Shown piece after piece: positions 52,440 through 61,829 of a stretch of 64,000 bases of DNA. Position 1 is the stretch's first letter, and the number at the start of each line of letters is the position of its first letter. Where the stretch lies: contig NZ_JAJQKI010000005.1 in assembly GCF_023036475.1 (NCBI RefSeq), positions 62,001 through 126,000 on the forward strand, written 5' to 3'. The position numbers were made by a program, and so were the translations under genes. The DNA comes from Bacillus pinisoli (GTDB lineage: Bacteria > Bacillota > Bacilli > Bacillales > SA4). The notes beneath the pieces were generated by a model, which saw nothing but the letters and a program-made list of their open reading frames with translations, was not told the origin of the DNA and ran no database searches.

Positions 52440-52465
52440 ATATCGACAGGTTACAAAAATATTTA
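52440..52465 (-). promoter_or_regulatory. Sigma-D promoter of hag
   Basis: TAAA-N14-GTCGATAT on the reverse strand, 7 of 8 in the -10 element, about 110 nt upstream of the start, leaving a leader for CsrA control. Confidence 0.8.
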
Positions 52466-52550
52466 ATAGTTTTTTAGTTTTTTTTTATTTTTATCTAAGG
52501 CATATCTAAACCCTTATATATCAACAATACTTATGAATACCCACAAAAAA

Positions 52551-52574
52551 ACCAGACAAAATTGAGTGTCTGGT
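52551..52574 (-). terminator. Terminator of the flgM-csrA operon
   Basis: ACCAGACA/TGTCTGGT stem followed by TTTTTTT on the reverse strand, 8 nt after the csrA stop. Confidence 0.9.
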
Positions 52575-52581
52575 AAAGCAT

Positions 52582-52815
52582 TTATTTAGATTTTATCCAC
52601 TTTTCATTCAACATCTTCATAACATCTAGTGGAGATTGAATCGCTTGATTATTCTCATTTTGGATAGACAGATATACTTCTTTACGATGAATCTCAACAT
52701 CCTTCGGTGCATTTATTCCAATTTTAATCTGATCACCGCTAATAGCCAAAATCGTAATTTCAATATCGTTCCCTATTTGAATAGATTCCTTTACTTTTCT
52801 CGTTAATACAAGCAA
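52582..52815 (-). CDS. csrA: Translational regulator CsrA
   Basis: 77 residues with [15 protein letters not shown] and [12 protein letters not shown]. CsrA dimers bind GGA hairpins in the hag leader and block its translation; FliW sequesters CsrA. It starts 11 nt after fliW, with a GGAGGTGG ribosome site. The adjacent hag leader contains a matching site. Confidence 0.97.
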   Translation of the reverse strand: MLVLTRKVKESIQIGNDIEITILAISGDQIKIGINAPKDVEIHRKEVYLSIQNENNQAIQSPLDVMKMLNEKWIKSK

Positions 52816-52826
52816 GTCTCCACCTC

Positions 52827-53267
52827 CTATTTAGCTACTGGCTCAAAGATAGAATGCTTAGTCGTATATTCCGTACCAGTAAGAATAACTTGTTTACCGA
52901 GTTTTCTTTCAACATTAACAATAACAGGCGCTTGTAAATTGGCAGTTGTCTTTTGAAAAGGCTCATGTAGAGTTAATATGACATATACACCTACATTCTT
53001 CTCTGTTGTTAACTCAAGTACATCCGTAACTTGATCTTCTAGTGTAAAATCATACTCTTTGAAAAACACAAATGGATCTGCGATAACAAAAGCAAGTTCC
53101 ACTGACACTGCGGACTGAAGAATGAAAAAGACAGATTCTTCACTATAAGGAAGAATAATAAATTCCTTTTCTTCATTGAAACCTGGAATTCCATTTTCAA
53201 AACGAATGATTTCTTTTTCATCAATTTCCAGTTCACCATGGTATTTGGTCTTTATTCTCAGTTTCAT
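52827..53267 (-). CDS. fliW: Flagellar assembly factor FliW
   Basis: 146 residues: [35 protein letters not shown] and [16 protein letters not shown] match FliW. It binds both flagellin and CsrA and so couples hag translation to secretion. GAGG lies 5 nt before the ATG at 53265-53267; a GTG one codon earlier is less likely. It is followed closely by csrA. Confidence 0.95.
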   Translation of the reverse strand: MKLRIKTKYHGELEIDEKEIIRFENGIPGFNEEKEFIILPYSEESVFFILQSAVSVELAFVIADPFVFFKEYDFTLEDQVTDVLELTTEKNVGVYVILTLHEPFQKTTANLQAPVIVNVERKLGKQVILTGTEYTTKHSIFEPVAK

Positions 53268-53313
53268 CACAACCTCGTTACATGATATTTTTTCTAGTTT
53301 ATCCTAAATCTTA

Positions 53314-53865
53314 CTATTTAACAAAATCAATCTGTAGGCTCGGATAGCTCTCCATCATATACTCCACTTTTCCTGGAGCATATGTCAATATTGGTTTGTT
53401 CGGCTGTACCTCAATAATTGGTTTTTGTGTGTCAAATTGTATAGTAACTTTTTTAGGAGTATAGTCAATGTTGACACTTCCATGAGACGGAATCCAACCT
53501 ATATTGAATTGGTACTCTTTTGTACTATTTTGCTTAGCAATCGAAGAGATTGGATTTCTCTTATGCTCGATTTGCATTAATTGATCTCCTTCAGAGGCTC
53601 TCCTTGCTATTCCTTCAAGAAAATCTTGTTTACCACGCTGAGCTGCTTCTTCTGTTCGCTTAAAAATACTTTTCAAATCAACATCTTCTCTGGCTTTTGT
53701 TTGATTAATGGTCAATTTACTCGGGCTAGAAGAAATATTTAACTTGGGCCGAGGTTGTTCTATAGATACATCAGCTTTAGGTTGTTCAATCGTTACTTGG
53801 GCATGATGTGTTTTAATACCTAATCTGGCTTTTGTGGATTCTATCCTAATTTGCGGAATATCCAT
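53314..53865 (-). CDS. yviE: YviE-type flagellar operon protein (DUF6470)
   Basis: 183 residues (B. subtilis YviE is similar). The N-terminal part has repeated short beta strands (IRIESTKARLGIKT, HAQVTIEQPKADVSIEQPRPKLNI), suggesting a repetitive beta structure, and the second half ends FNIGWIPSHGSVNIDYTP. The function is unknown; it belongs to the flgK-L region in many Bacillaceae. The ATG at 53863-53865 has AAGGAG 10 nt upstream. Confidence 0.88.
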   Translation of the reverse strand: MDIPQIRIESTKARLGIKTHHAQVTIEQPKADVSIEQPRPKLNISSSPSKLTINQTKAREDVDLKSIFKRTEEAAQRGKQDFLEGIARRASEGDQLMQIEHKRNPISSIAKQNSTKEYQFNIGWIPSHGSVNIDYTPKKVTIQFDTQKPIIEVQPNKPILTYAPGKVEYMMESYPSLQIDFVK

Positions 53866-53893
53866 ACCAATCAGTCTCCTTATGTATTTGAAA

Positions 53894-53925
53894 ATGGCTA
53901 TCTTTCTTTGAAGAAAGATAGCCAT
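53894..53925 (-). terminator. Hairpin between flgL and yviE
   Basis: ATGGCTATCTTTCTT and its exact complement give a long stem followed by TTTTC on the reverse strand, 7 nt after the flgL stop. It may be a partial terminator or RNA processing site within the operon. Confidence 0.5.
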
Positions 53926-53931
53926 ATAGAT

Positions 53932-54843
53932 TTATCTTAAAAAATCTAATAATGAAGGTTGGACAATTCTGGCTCCCACTCCAAGTGCTGCACGATGTAC
54001 ACTTTCTTGTGTTGTTAGATCCGTAATAACTCTTTCTAAATCAGCATCTTCATTATCTGACAGTATTCGAGTTGAGAAAACTTCTTGAGTCATCAATCGC
54101 TCTTCCATTAGTTCAACTCGATTTTTTCTAGCCCCTACATCTGCTCTAGTCGATACGATATTGTTAATATTGGCATCTAGTTTAGCAAGGTAACTATCAA
54201 TTGAATTTCCAGGAGTACCGGCTGCATTATTCAAGTCATCAATAAGTGCTGAAATATCACCGAATAAATTAGTACCACCCGTTGCACTATTGTCCCCAAA
54301 TAATCCTTGAGCGTTAGCATTTACTTGTAACTGAACTCCATCAAACACCTCAATAGATAATGGATTAGTATTAATATTTGCAGCTGGATTGTTTGGATTG
54401 GTTTTATCTAATGGCGGACTCGTTGTAGACGTCCCGTTAAAAATATATTTACCAGCAACCTTTGAATTTCCAACATCAATTAACTGTTCGCGTAACTGAT
54501 TAATTTCGGCAGCTATGCTTTTTCTTTCATCATTTGTATAAACACCATTACTTGCATTAACAGTCAACTCTCTTATTCTCTGCAAAGCACTAGTCGCTTG
54601 ATCCAACGCCACATCTGTACTATCTAGAAAGTTATTAACCTCCGCTATATTACGTTGATACTGCTCAATATTATTAAGGTCCCCACGGAAGCTAATACCT
54701 CTCATCGCCACAACCGGATCATCAGATGGCTTGGTAATTTTCTTACCAGTTGCTAACTGGTTTTGAATAGCATCAAGTCTGTTAAAGCTTTGATTTAAGT
54801 TACGAAGCATACTATTTGTTAAGATACCTTGGGTTATACGCAT
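53932..54843 (-). CDS. flgL: Flagellar hook-filament junction protein FlgL (HAP3)
   Basis: 303 residues with flagellin-like ends: MRITQGILTNSMLRNLNQS, GKKITKPSDDPVVAMRG at the N-terminus and ESVHRAALGVGARIVQPSLLDFLR at the C-terminus. It joins the filament to FlgK at the hook. It follows flgK by 14 nt. Confidence 0.96.
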   Translation of the reverse strand: MRITQGILTNSMLRNLNQSFNRLDAIQNQLATGKKITKPSDDPVVAMRGISFRGDLNNIEQYQRNIAEVNNFLDSTDVALDQATSALQRIRELTVNASNGVYTNDERKSIAAEINQLREQLIDVGNSKVAGKYIFNGTSTTSPPLDKTNPNNPAANINTNPLSIEVFDGVQLQVNANAQGLFGDNSATGGTNLFGDISALIDDLNNAAGTPGNSIDSYLAKLDANINNIVSTRADVGARKNRVELMEERLMTQEVFSTRILSDNEDADLERVITDLTTQESVHRAALGVGARIVQPSLLDFLR

Positions 54844-54857
54844 TAGCTATTCACCTC

Positions 54858-56405
54858 TTACCTTCCACCAGTTCCAAGACCGTTGATAATTTTATCTAGC
54901 ATTTCATCTATAATTGTAATATTTCTTGCAGATGCATTGTAGGCATGCTGGAATTTAATCATGTTTGTCATTTCTTCATCAATGGATACTCCAGTAACTG
55001 ATTGACGATTATTATCAACTGTCGTAATTAATACTTCAGAATTAAGCTTTAATCGCTTGGATTCTTGTGCTTCAACCGCCATGGCTCCAATCATTCCTTC
55101 GTAGAATGAATTGAGATTCCCAGTTATGCCAGTTACGGAAGCTTGATCTGCGAACGTGCTCACTTCTTTACTCATAACCGCTGCAAGCTCTAGAGCATTA
55201 GATCCATCTCCTGCACTATTGTCCTGTTTTGCAGCAGCAATTAATGCTGGGTTAGTAAAGATAGCCGGGTTCATCTTTATTGTTTTTGCAGAAGTAATAT
55301 CATTGAAAAAGGATGGTGCATTTAAATTGCTATTGTATTGTTTTCCACTCTCATGAACACTATTAAACTCTTTAGCAAAAGCATTGGCTAGCTTATCTAA
55401 ATCATTCAACATTCTCATGTATGACCCTGTAACTTCACCATTTGCATTTTTATATCCGAATGATTCAACAAGTCCATTAAGCTTTCCGAAGAAGTCATAG
55501 CTTGTTACAGTTGTTCCACCTTGAATAGTAACACCACTAATATATTCTACGCTGTTACCATTTACCGTTTCAGTGGCATAAGTCACTCCCACTGGGTTGA
55601 CAGTAAAATTGGTTCCATCAACTAACGTACCATAAGATGTCGTATTCGTACGGTCCATCAGTTCAATTTTATAAGTTCCTTCAGCAATTGCTAAAGCGTT
55701 CCCGTAGTTTGCTGGCTTTTCCTTTGTGACTCTAACGTTGACAAGGTTGGATAATTGATCAACTAAACTGTCTCTTTGGTCATATAAATCATTCGGTAAA
55801 TAACCATGAGGTTCAATTTCTGAGATTTGTTTATTTAAGCTATTAATTTGTGTTAGTAGCGTGTTGACAGAATTCGTGGTGACATCAATCTCAGATTTTA
55901 GATCGTATTTAATAGTTGATAGAGTAGTAGATAAATAGTTAAAAGTATCAGCCACTGCTTGTCCACGTTGAGCAACTACAAGGCGTGCCCCATCATCTTC
56001 AGGGTTAGTTGCTAGATCTTGAAGTGAATTCCAAAAACGATTCATCGTGTTTGCGAGCCCATCATCTGATGGTTCATTCATAATCTGTTCCATTTTATAT
56101 AAAGCTTCACTCTTTGAGCTGTAATAACCATTTTTCATATTTTCGCCACGATACTGAATATCTAAAAACTGCTCACGTACTCTGGCAATTGAACCAGCTT
56201 CCACCCCAGTTCCTAGTGTACCTGGCATCATCGGACGATTAACCGAAGCAGCAGGATAAGCTTCTGTTTGCTGAAAGTTAACCACTTGTCTAGAGTAACC
56301 CGGTGTATTAGCATTCGAGATATTATGACCCGTCACATATAAAGCGGACTGCTGGGTAACCATTCCTCTTCTTGCTGTTTCTAATCCATGAAATGTAGAT
56401 CGCAT
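54858..56405 (-). CDS. flgK: Flagellar hook-associated protein FlgK (HAP1)
   Basis: 515 residues: STFHGLETARRGMVTQQSAL and TGHNISNANTPGYSRQ form the rod/hook-type N-terminus, and SIDEEMTNMIKFQHAYNASA the matching C-terminus. The protein forms the hook-filament junction. It lies 17 nt after flgN, its export chaperone gene. Confidence 0.96.
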   Translation of the reverse strand: MRSTFHGLETARRGMVTQQSALYVTGHNISNANTPGYSRQVVNFQQTEAYPAASVNRPMMPGTLGTGVEAGSIARVREQFLDIQYRGENMKNGYYSSKSEALYKMEQIMNEPSDDGLANTMNRFWNSLQDLATNPEDDGARLVVAQRGQAVADTFNYLSTTLSTIKYDLKSEIDVTTNSVNTLLTQINSLNKQISEIEPHGYLPNDLYDQRDSLVDQLSNLVNVRVTKEKPANYGNALAIAEGTYKIELMDRTNTTSYGTLVDGTNFTVNPVGVTYATETVNGNSVEYISGVTIQGGTTVTSYDFFGKLNGLVESFGYKNANGEVTGSYMRMLNDLDKLANAFAKEFNSVHESGKQYNSNLNAPSFFNDITSAKTIKMNPAIFTNPALIAAAKQDNSAGDGSNALELAAVMSKEVSTFADQASVTGITGNLNSFYEGMIGAMAVEAQESKRLKLNSEVLITTVDNNRQSVTGVSIDEEMTNMIKFQHAYNASARNITIIDEMLDKIINGLGTGGR

Positions 56406-56422
56406 TCCTCTTTCCTCCGATT

Positions 56423-56917
56423 CTATGCTTTCGAGTCAAACACAGAACGCTTAACGTGTTCTACTTGACCTTTATTGACTGGTTTATTGTAGTTTACATT
56501 TTGTGGCCTTGGCATTAGTAGATCTAGTGAATAATTAACGAATTGAAGTGAAGAATACACTAGTTCTTGGTTTAGTGCATTTAAAGCTTTTAGTTTCTCA
56601 AGTTGAGTGGTAAGCTCATTTTTAATAACATCTAACTTTTCAGCTTCTTGCGGAGATAAGATGTTGATTACATCTGATAGTGTAGGTTCATCACCTGTTA
56701 GAGCATGTCCACTCAATAACCGAGCGACAATCCCCTTCCGCTCTTCCTCTAACTTACTAATCGCCATCACATGTTTATTTTCATCCTTAAGAATAGAAGA
56801 GAGAGCTTCAATGTCACCCTTCTTAATGATTTCAGTTTTAGCTGTTCCTAGCTTATATAGGCTTTGGTGAAGAGCTAAAAGCTTGTTTAACGTTTCAATC
56901 AACTTCTCAGTGTGCAT
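56423..56917 (-). CDS. flgN: FlgN-type export chaperone (YvyG)
   Basis: 164 residues, helical (TEKLIETLNKLLALHQSLYK, KLEEERKGIVARLLSG, LEKLKALNALNQELVYSSLQFVNYSLDLL). It escorts FlgK and FlgL to the export gate. GAGGTG lies 7 nt before the ATG at 56915-56917, which is preferred over the GTG at 56923. Confidence 0.92.
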   Translation of the reverse strand: MHTEKLIETLNKLLALHQSLYKLGTAKTEIIKKGDIEALSSILKDENKHVMAISKLEEERKGIVARLLSGHALTGDEPTLSDVINILSPQEAEKLDVIKNELTTQLEKLKALNALNQELVYSSLQFVNYSLDLLMPRPQNVNYNKPVNKGQVEHVKRSVFDSKA

Positions 56918-56981
56918 TTCCACTCACCTCTCTATAACAAAAATGAAGGACTTGAGTCGGCCCAAATCCTACATAAACATC

Positions 56982-57245
56982 TTAGTTTTTTGAAAAATAT
57001 TGAATGACGCTTTTTGCTACTGCTTCAGCATCTACTTGATATGTTCCGGCTTCAATTTGTTGCTTTAATGCCTGAACTTTATCAAGACGCTCCGTTGCAA
57101 CCTTAGAAGTTACCTGCATTTCTTTAGCAGCTGAAGAAATTTCTACTTTATCTGTTCTATCCGCAGCTTTTCCACTGCTTTGAACCTTATTAAGATTCTT
57201 TTTATATGGATTTACATTTAATGAATTAATATTATTTATCTTCAT
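56982..57245 (-). CDS. flgM: Anti-sigma-D factor FlgM
   Basis: 87 residues: disordered N-terminal half and a C-terminal helical sigma-binding half (TDKVEISSAAKEMQVTSKVA, ERLDKVQALKQQIEAGTYQVDAEAVAKSVI). FlgM holds sigma-D until the hook is finished and is then exported. GAAGGAGTG precedes the ATG. It has its own sigma-D-like promoter, so it is under feedback from sigma-D. Confidence 0.96.
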   Translation of the reverse strand: MKINNINSLNVNPYKKNLNKVQSSGKAADRTDKVEISSAAKEMQVTSKVATERLDKVQALKQQIEAGTYQVDAEAVAKSVIQYFSKN

Positions 57246-57290
57246 TTGTTACGCACTCCTTCACACTCCGATAAGAGCTTCTTACCTATA

Positions 57291-57317
57291 GTATCGGATG
57301 AAAAGGAAAAAAGTTTA
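57291..57317 (-). promoter_or_regulatory. Sigma-D promoter of flgM
   Basis: TAAA-N15-TCCGATAC on the reverse strand: a perfect -35 and spacing and 6 of 8 at -10, 46 nt upstream of the flgM start. B. subtilis flgM has a sigma-D promoter in the same place. Confidence 0.65.
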
Positions 57318-57327
57318 CATTATTACC

Positions 57328-57726
57328 TTAAAATTTTCTCAAGAATGTTGAAGTCTTCTCTTTTTTTAGACGATCTTCCTCTTCCTGTAAATGCTTCAAA
57401 TCTTGTTGTAGACCTTTTGCACACTGATCGCAGATTTTCCCTTGTCTTATCAGAGTTTTACATTTCTCACATGGATATCCTAAGTTCGGAAACTGAGCCA
57501 GCTTTAATTTCCCAGTTCTTATCCACTTAATGACAAGCGTTTCTTCTACATCGGTTGCTTCTGCTACCTCCGGAAGCGTAGCCATTCGGTTTTCTTTTTT
57601 ACGAATATAGTTATATACAGTTTCAAAAAGTTGTTGTTCTTCTTTATAACAAGTAGGACAGACATCCTGAGCAGGTGTAGCTACAAACAATTTATCACAT
57701 TTTGGGCAATTCGCTAATTCTCCCAT
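57328..57726 (-). CDS. yvyF: Flagellar operon protein YvyF
   Basis: 132 residues with two zinc-ribbon-like pairs at the N-terminus (CPKC, CPTC), a helix-turn-helix-like middle (LPEVAEATDVEETLVIKWIR), another CEKC/CDQC ribbon, and a charged coiled-coil tail. It corresponds to YvyF in B. subtilis; the function is unknown. The ribosome site is weak (AAAGGA, 13 nt away). Confidence 0.9.
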   Translation of the reverse strand: MGELANCPKCDKLFVATPAQDVCPTCYKEEQQLFETVYNYIRKKENRMATLPEVAEATDVEETLVIKWIRTGKLKLAQFPNLGYPCEKCKTLIRQGKICDQCAKGLQQDLKHLQEEEDRLKKEKTSTFLRKF

Positions 57727-57811
57727 AAATTAACACCATTCCTTTATCTTCTATGCTACTTATTATATCGACAAAGTTCGTCATAGTTAAAGTGCAAATG
57801 TTTGGGAATGT

Positions 57812-58495
57812 TTAGCTTCTGATGAGGGTTAGTGAGGATACCTTGGAGGCACCATTTTCAAGGAGGAGTTTCGCTGCGTGACGGATGGTTGTTCCAGTGG
57901 TATAGATGTCATCGATTAGAAGAATATGTTGAGCGGTTATATTTACGTTTAATCGTAGTTGAAAAGGATTGTCTCCTGTTAATCGTTCTTGTCTAGTTTT
58001 TTTACTTTGTTTGGTTTCATTTTTCTTTAGTAAGGTAGGCTCTATTTTCCGGGGGATATGTTTAGCTAAAATCTCTGCTTGATTAAACCCTCTTTCATAT
58101 AGTCTTTCCTCACTTAAGGGGATAAAGCTAATCATTGATACAGAAGTAAACTCTTTTATAAAAAATTCTCTTATCTCTTTTGAAAATACCTTACCAAGCT
58201 CAAAATCTCCACGAAATTTAAATTGATTAAAGATTGTCTTGATCCCCTCATTATATTGATAAATAGAACGGTTAATCATCTCATTTTCCTTCCAACACGG
58301 ATCCATGCTCCACCGTAAACAGTCTTTACATAATGGCTCGAATTCTCCTGGCCTTCCACACCCCTGGCAAATCGCCCCATTTATTTTCACCAGCTCTCGA
58401 CTACACTGAAAGCAAAGCAATGGTTCTTCCACCATCAAGACTGCTTTCCAACCAATAGTAGAAACCTTCTCATGGCACATCAAGCATTGACTCAC
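57812..58495 (-). CDS. comFC: Competence protein ComFC (phosphoribosyltransferase-like)
   Basis: 227 residues: N-terminal zinc motif (CLMCHE, CFQC, CQGCGRPGEF, CKDC) and a phosphoribosyltransferase fold with the PRPP loop ILLIDDIYTTGTTIRHAAK. It is required with ComFA for DNA uptake. The start overlaps the end of comFA by 4 nt (ATGA). comFB, between them in B. subtilis, is absent here. Confidence 0.95.
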   Translation of the reverse strand: MSQCLMCHEKVSTIGWKAVLMVEEPLLCFQCSRELVKINGAICQGCGRPGEFEPLCKDCLRWSMDPCWKENEMINRSIYQYNEGIKTIFNQFKFRGDFELGKVFSKEIREFFIKEFTSVSMISFIPLSEERLYERGFNQAEILAKHIPRKIEPTLLKKNETKQSKKTRQERLTGDNPFQLRLNVNITAQHILLIDDIYTTGTTIRHAAKLLLENGASKVSSLTLIRS

Positions 58496-59955
58496 TTTAA
58501 CATCCCCTTTTTCAAAGCGGCTTTATTCATGCTCTCTAATTGTTTCTTTGCATCAAGCATCGCTTTTGTTTTTCCAAAATGAAAAAATAAGATTTCACCT
58601 GTAGGATCAGCAGCACTTCTACCTACCCTTCCCGCGATTTGCACGAGAGCACTTTCGGTAAACACTGGATCGTCTGCTCCAAGTACAGCAACTTCCGTGC
58701 TAGGAACGGTCACTCCCCGCTCTAATATCGTCGTCGTGAGCAATATCGGTATATGACCAGCTCGAAAGCTTGACACTTTTTCTTTCCGTAGTGGGTCCCG
58801 TGAATGAACCCCCTCAATTTTTTCAGAAACCTCTTTGACCAAGGGAAGAATCTTTTCAAGCAAATCAATCGAAGGGATAAATAGAAAGGCTTGCCGGTTA
58901 TTTCGCAGCTTCTTTACGAGCCAGTCCTCTAAAATCGGGGGAAGCTTCTTATTATTGATGTACTTCTTCCAATTTCCAATCCAGGCGAGCTCTGGCACTG
59001 GTAACGGATGTCCGTGAAAGCGAGCCGGTATAGTTACAGCTTGTATTTGCTTCTTCTCAATCTTCCTTTTCCAATTAGGAGTGGGGGTTGCAGTTAAATA
59101 TATAGTGGAGGAATGTTCTTTCTTCGCCTGCTGAACAGCGCGCTGGAGCATGGCATCAAAGGAATAGGGGAAAGCATCTACTTCATCCACAATGATGACG
59201 TCAAACGCTTTATAAAATCGAAGTAATTGGTGGGTGGTGGCAATTGTAACCGGTGCTAATGTTCGAGGATCTTGACTACCGCCATATAAGGTTTGAATCT
59301 CAACTTCAGGAAAAGCCTTTTTTATTCTTGGAGCCAGTTCAATCACAACATCGGTTCTTGGTGTAGCTAAGCAAATATATTTTCCAGTCCTTAAAGCAGC
59401 TTCAATACCTTCAAATAGAACTTCAGTCTTGCCGGCTCCACATACTGCCCAAATCAATAAATCCGAATGTTTAGTAACCGTTTCAACCATTTCAAACGAA
59501 GCAGCAGCCTGTGCTTTTGACAATTGCCCATCCCATTCTAGTGAATTTTCATATACAAAATTACTAACTGGACCCTCCCAACTAACCAAAGGCGTACACT
59601 CACTCACCCTTCCCATCGCAATACATTTGCGACAGTAAGTACAGTTCATTTTACACCTAGCACAATCAAAACTAGCAAATAAATTCTGGGTACCACATCT
59701 TTTACAAGTAATTAGTCCTTTTACTTTGTTAACGCCATAATGATACTTTACATAACCTTGTTCAAAATGCTCTTGAATTACTTCAATAGGAAAGGGAATT
59801 CCATCAATAAGTAGTAGTCTTCCTTGGAGAAACTGCTGGAGATCATAAGAGAAGTTAAAAGAGGTATTCAGAGGTTGTTCAAGAATTGTATGTTCACTAA
59901 TGCGTGAACCATGTTTCGACGGAACTAATTTATTATTTATTACTTCGAATAGCAT
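58492..59955 (-). CDS. comFA: Competence DNA-translocation ATPase ComFA
   Basis: 487 residues: N-terminal zinc finger (CKRCGTQN, CARC, CTYCRKC), Walker A in WAVCGAGKTEVL, DEVDAF (DEAD-type box), TATPTP motif III and ILERGVTVPSTEVAV, QIAGRVGRSAADPTG motifs V-VI. It is a membrane-associated helicase-like motor that pulls single-stranded DNA into the cell. AAAGGAGGAAAT precedes the ATG. No convincing ComK box was found in the 42-nt gap to degV. Confidence 0.96.
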   Translation of the reverse strand: MLFEVINNKLVPSKHGSRISEHTILEQPLNTSFNFSYDLQQFLQGRLLLIDGIPFPIEVIQEHFEQGYVKYHYGVNKVKGLITCKRCGTQNLFASFDCARCKMNCTYCRKCIAMGRVSECTPLVSWEGPVSNFVYENSLEWDGQLSKAQAAASFEMVETVTKHSDLLIWAVCGAGKTEVLFEGIEAALRTGKYICLATPRTDVVIELAPRIKKAFPEVEIQTLYGGSQDPRTLAPVTIATTHQLLRFYKAFDVIIVDEVDAFPYSFDAMLQRAVQQAKKEHSSTIYLTATPTPNWKRKIEKKQIQAVTIPARFHGHPLPVPELAWIGNWKKYINNKKLPPILEDWLVKKLRNNRQAFLFIPSIDLLEKILPLVKEVSEKIEGVHSRDPLRKEKVSSFRAGHIPILLTTTILERGVTVPSTEVAVLGADDPVFTESALVQIAGRVGRSAADPTGEILFFHFGKTKAMLDAKKQLESMNKAALKKGMLK

Positions 59956-59978
59956 ATTTCCTCCTTTATCTTAAAAAG

Positions 59979-59996
59979 GGCTCCAATTAAGGAGCC
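59979..59996 (-). terminator. Terminator of degV
   Basis: GGCTCC/GGAGCC with a 6-nt loop and TTTTT on the reverse strand, 2 nt after the degV stop. Confidence 0.85.
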
Positions 59997-59997
59997 T

Positions 59998-60840
59998 CTA
60001 TTCTTTATACCAGCCTAATCCAATCGCACCTTCACCAAGATGCGTTCCAATCACCGGCCCAAAGTTACTAGTTGTTACTTCAGCATTCGGGTATTTTCCT
60101 TCTAATTCACTCTTAAGCTCATAGGCTTCATCTATGCGATTCGCATGAATGACTGTTGCCTTAATAGGTTGCCCACTCTTTGCCTCTTCATCAAAAAGCT
60201 CAAAAATACGCTTTATTGCTTTTTTACGAGTACGAATTTTTTCAAAAGGGACAATCTTCTTATCTTCAAAATGTAACACAGGTTTTACTTGTAATAGACT
60301 CCCAACGAAAGCTTGAGCACTACTTAAGCGGCCTCCACGTTGAAGATGAGAAAGATCATCGACCATGAAGTAAGCTCTCATTGATCGCTTCATCTCGTCC
60401 AGTCTAGCAATAATCTCTTCAGGTCCTTTGCCCTCTTCAGCAAGCCTTGCTGCTTCTAAAACATAGAACCCTTGTGGCATCGCACTAATCTCTGAGTCGT
60501 AAGCAAATAGCTTTATACCTTCTACCATGTTACCTGCAGCTACAGCCCCTTGGAACGTCCCGCTAATTCCACTTGATAGATGAATACTAATGACAGCATC
60601 GTAATCTTTAGCCAGTTCGCTGAACAAGTCCACACATAACCCAATGGCTGGTTGTGAGGTTTTAGGTAGATCTCCTCCACCACTTACTCTTTTATAAAAA
60701 TCTTCTGTTGAAATCTCTACTTCCTCTTGATAAGATTCGTTTCCGAACACCACATTTAAAGGAAGCATATGTATATTCCATTTTTCACGTAATTCCTTCG
60801 GTATGTAGGCAGTACTATCCGTCACTACAGCTGTTTTCAT
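59998..60840 (-). CDS. degV: DegV family fatty-acid-binding protein
   Basis: 280 residues: MKTAVVTDSTAYIPKELREK, TSQPA, HLSSGISGTFQGA and SEISAMPQGFYVLEAARL match DegV/FakB-like proteins that bind a fatty acid. B. subtilis DegV lies in the same place after degU. AAGGAAGG lies 7 nt before the ATG at 60838-60840; the longer frame to 60912 lacks a site. Confidence 0.94.
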   Translation of the reverse strand: MKTAVVTDSTAYIPKELREKWNIHMLPLNVVFGNESYQEEVEISTEDFYKRVSGGGDLPKTSQPAIGLCVDLFSELAKDYDAVISIHLSSGISGTFQGAVAAGNMVEGIKLFAYDSEISAMPQGFYVLEAARLAEEGKGPEEIIARLDEMKRSMRAYFMVDDLSHLQRGGRLSSAQAFVGSLLQVKPVLHFEDKKIVPFEKIRTRKKAIKRIFELFDEEAKSGQPIKATVIHANRIDEAYELKSELEGKYPNAEVTTSNFGPVIGTHLGEGAIGLGWYKE

Positions 60841-61087
60841 TTTTTTACCTTCCTTACTGAGAAGTTTTACCATGATACCTATCATACCATGATATTTGTC
60901 ATATGTGGACATGTATATTTATCATATTCTGTTATAAAGAATTTTAGAATAATAAAATAGAGCTACCAGTTAAACAAACGTTTAATTAAACATCAACCAT
61001 GATTCAATAAGGATAAGGTCCGTATGTCCCTGACAAAAATTAACTTCTCACCATCTCTAAAAACTATTATTTAACAAAAACAAAAAA

Positions 61088-61113
61088 GATAACCAAGGTT
61101 TCCCCAGATTATC
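61088..61113 (-). terminator. Possible terminator of degSU
   Basis: GATAA/TTATC stem with flanking pairs and TTTTTTGTTTTT on the reverse strand, about 10 nt after the degU stop. The loop is long and the stem short. Confidence 0.5.
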
Positions 61114-61122
61114 CTTTCATTC

Positions 61123-61803
61123 CTATCTTACCTCAACCCAGCCATTTTTAATCGATACAACAACAGCTTGAGTACGGTCGTTTACATTCATCTTCGTAAG
61201 TATATTACTTACATGGTTCTTAACCGTTTTTTCACTAATAAACAAAATCTCACCAATATTACGGTTACTCTTCCCATCCGCTAGAAGCTGTAATACCTCA
61301 CACTCACGGCGAGTTAATAAATGAAGCGGTCTTCTCACTTCAACTTCCTTCTTAATGGTTCCAGCATTACTTGTAGCAAGACGGCGGTATTCCTTGACCA
61401 AATTATGAGTAACCTTAGGGTGTAAATAAGAACCACCATCAGCAACCACTTTTACTGCCTCAACTAGCTGCTCTGAGTCCATTTCTTTTAGTAAATAACC
61501 CCTAGCTCCCGTTTTTAAAGCGTGAGTTACATAGTTTTCATCATCATGTATGGATAATATAATTACCTTTGTATCTGGATATTGATCAATTAACTGCCCT
61601 GTCGCTTCCACTCCATTTAGAGTTGGCATATTGATGTCCATAATGACGACATCTGGTTGGTGTGCCTCAACAAGACCTACTGCTTGAGAACCATCGTCAC
61701 CTTCTGCCACTACCTCAAAATTTGTTTCAAAATCCAAGATTCTTTTTACTCCTTCACGGAATAACTGATGATCATCAATAATTATGATTCTTGTCTTCTC
61801 CAA
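61123..61803 (-). CDS. degU: Response regulator DegU
   Basis: 226 residues: receiver domain ([18 protein letters not shown], phospho-acceptor in [13 protein letters not shown]) and a C-terminal LuxR-type HTH ([33 protein letters not shown]). It controls competence, motility, exoenzymes and biofilm genes. The start is TTG (61801-61803) with GGGAGG 8 nt upstream. It is cotranscribed with degS, 26 nt upstream. Confidence 0.97.
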   Translation of the reverse strand: MEKTRIIIIDDHQLFREGVKRILDFETNFEVVAEGDDGSQAVGLVEAHQPDVVIMDINMPTLNGVEATGQLIDQYPDTKVIILSIHDDENYVTHALKTGARGYLLKEMDSEQLVEAVKVVADGGSYLHPKVTHNLVKEYRRLATSNAGTIKKEVEVRRPLHLLTRRECEVLQLLADGKSNRNIGEILFISEKTVKNHVSNILTKMNVNDRTQAVVVSIKNGWVEVR

Positions 61804-61829
61804 AAATTTCGCCTCCCACAGCTAATCAA

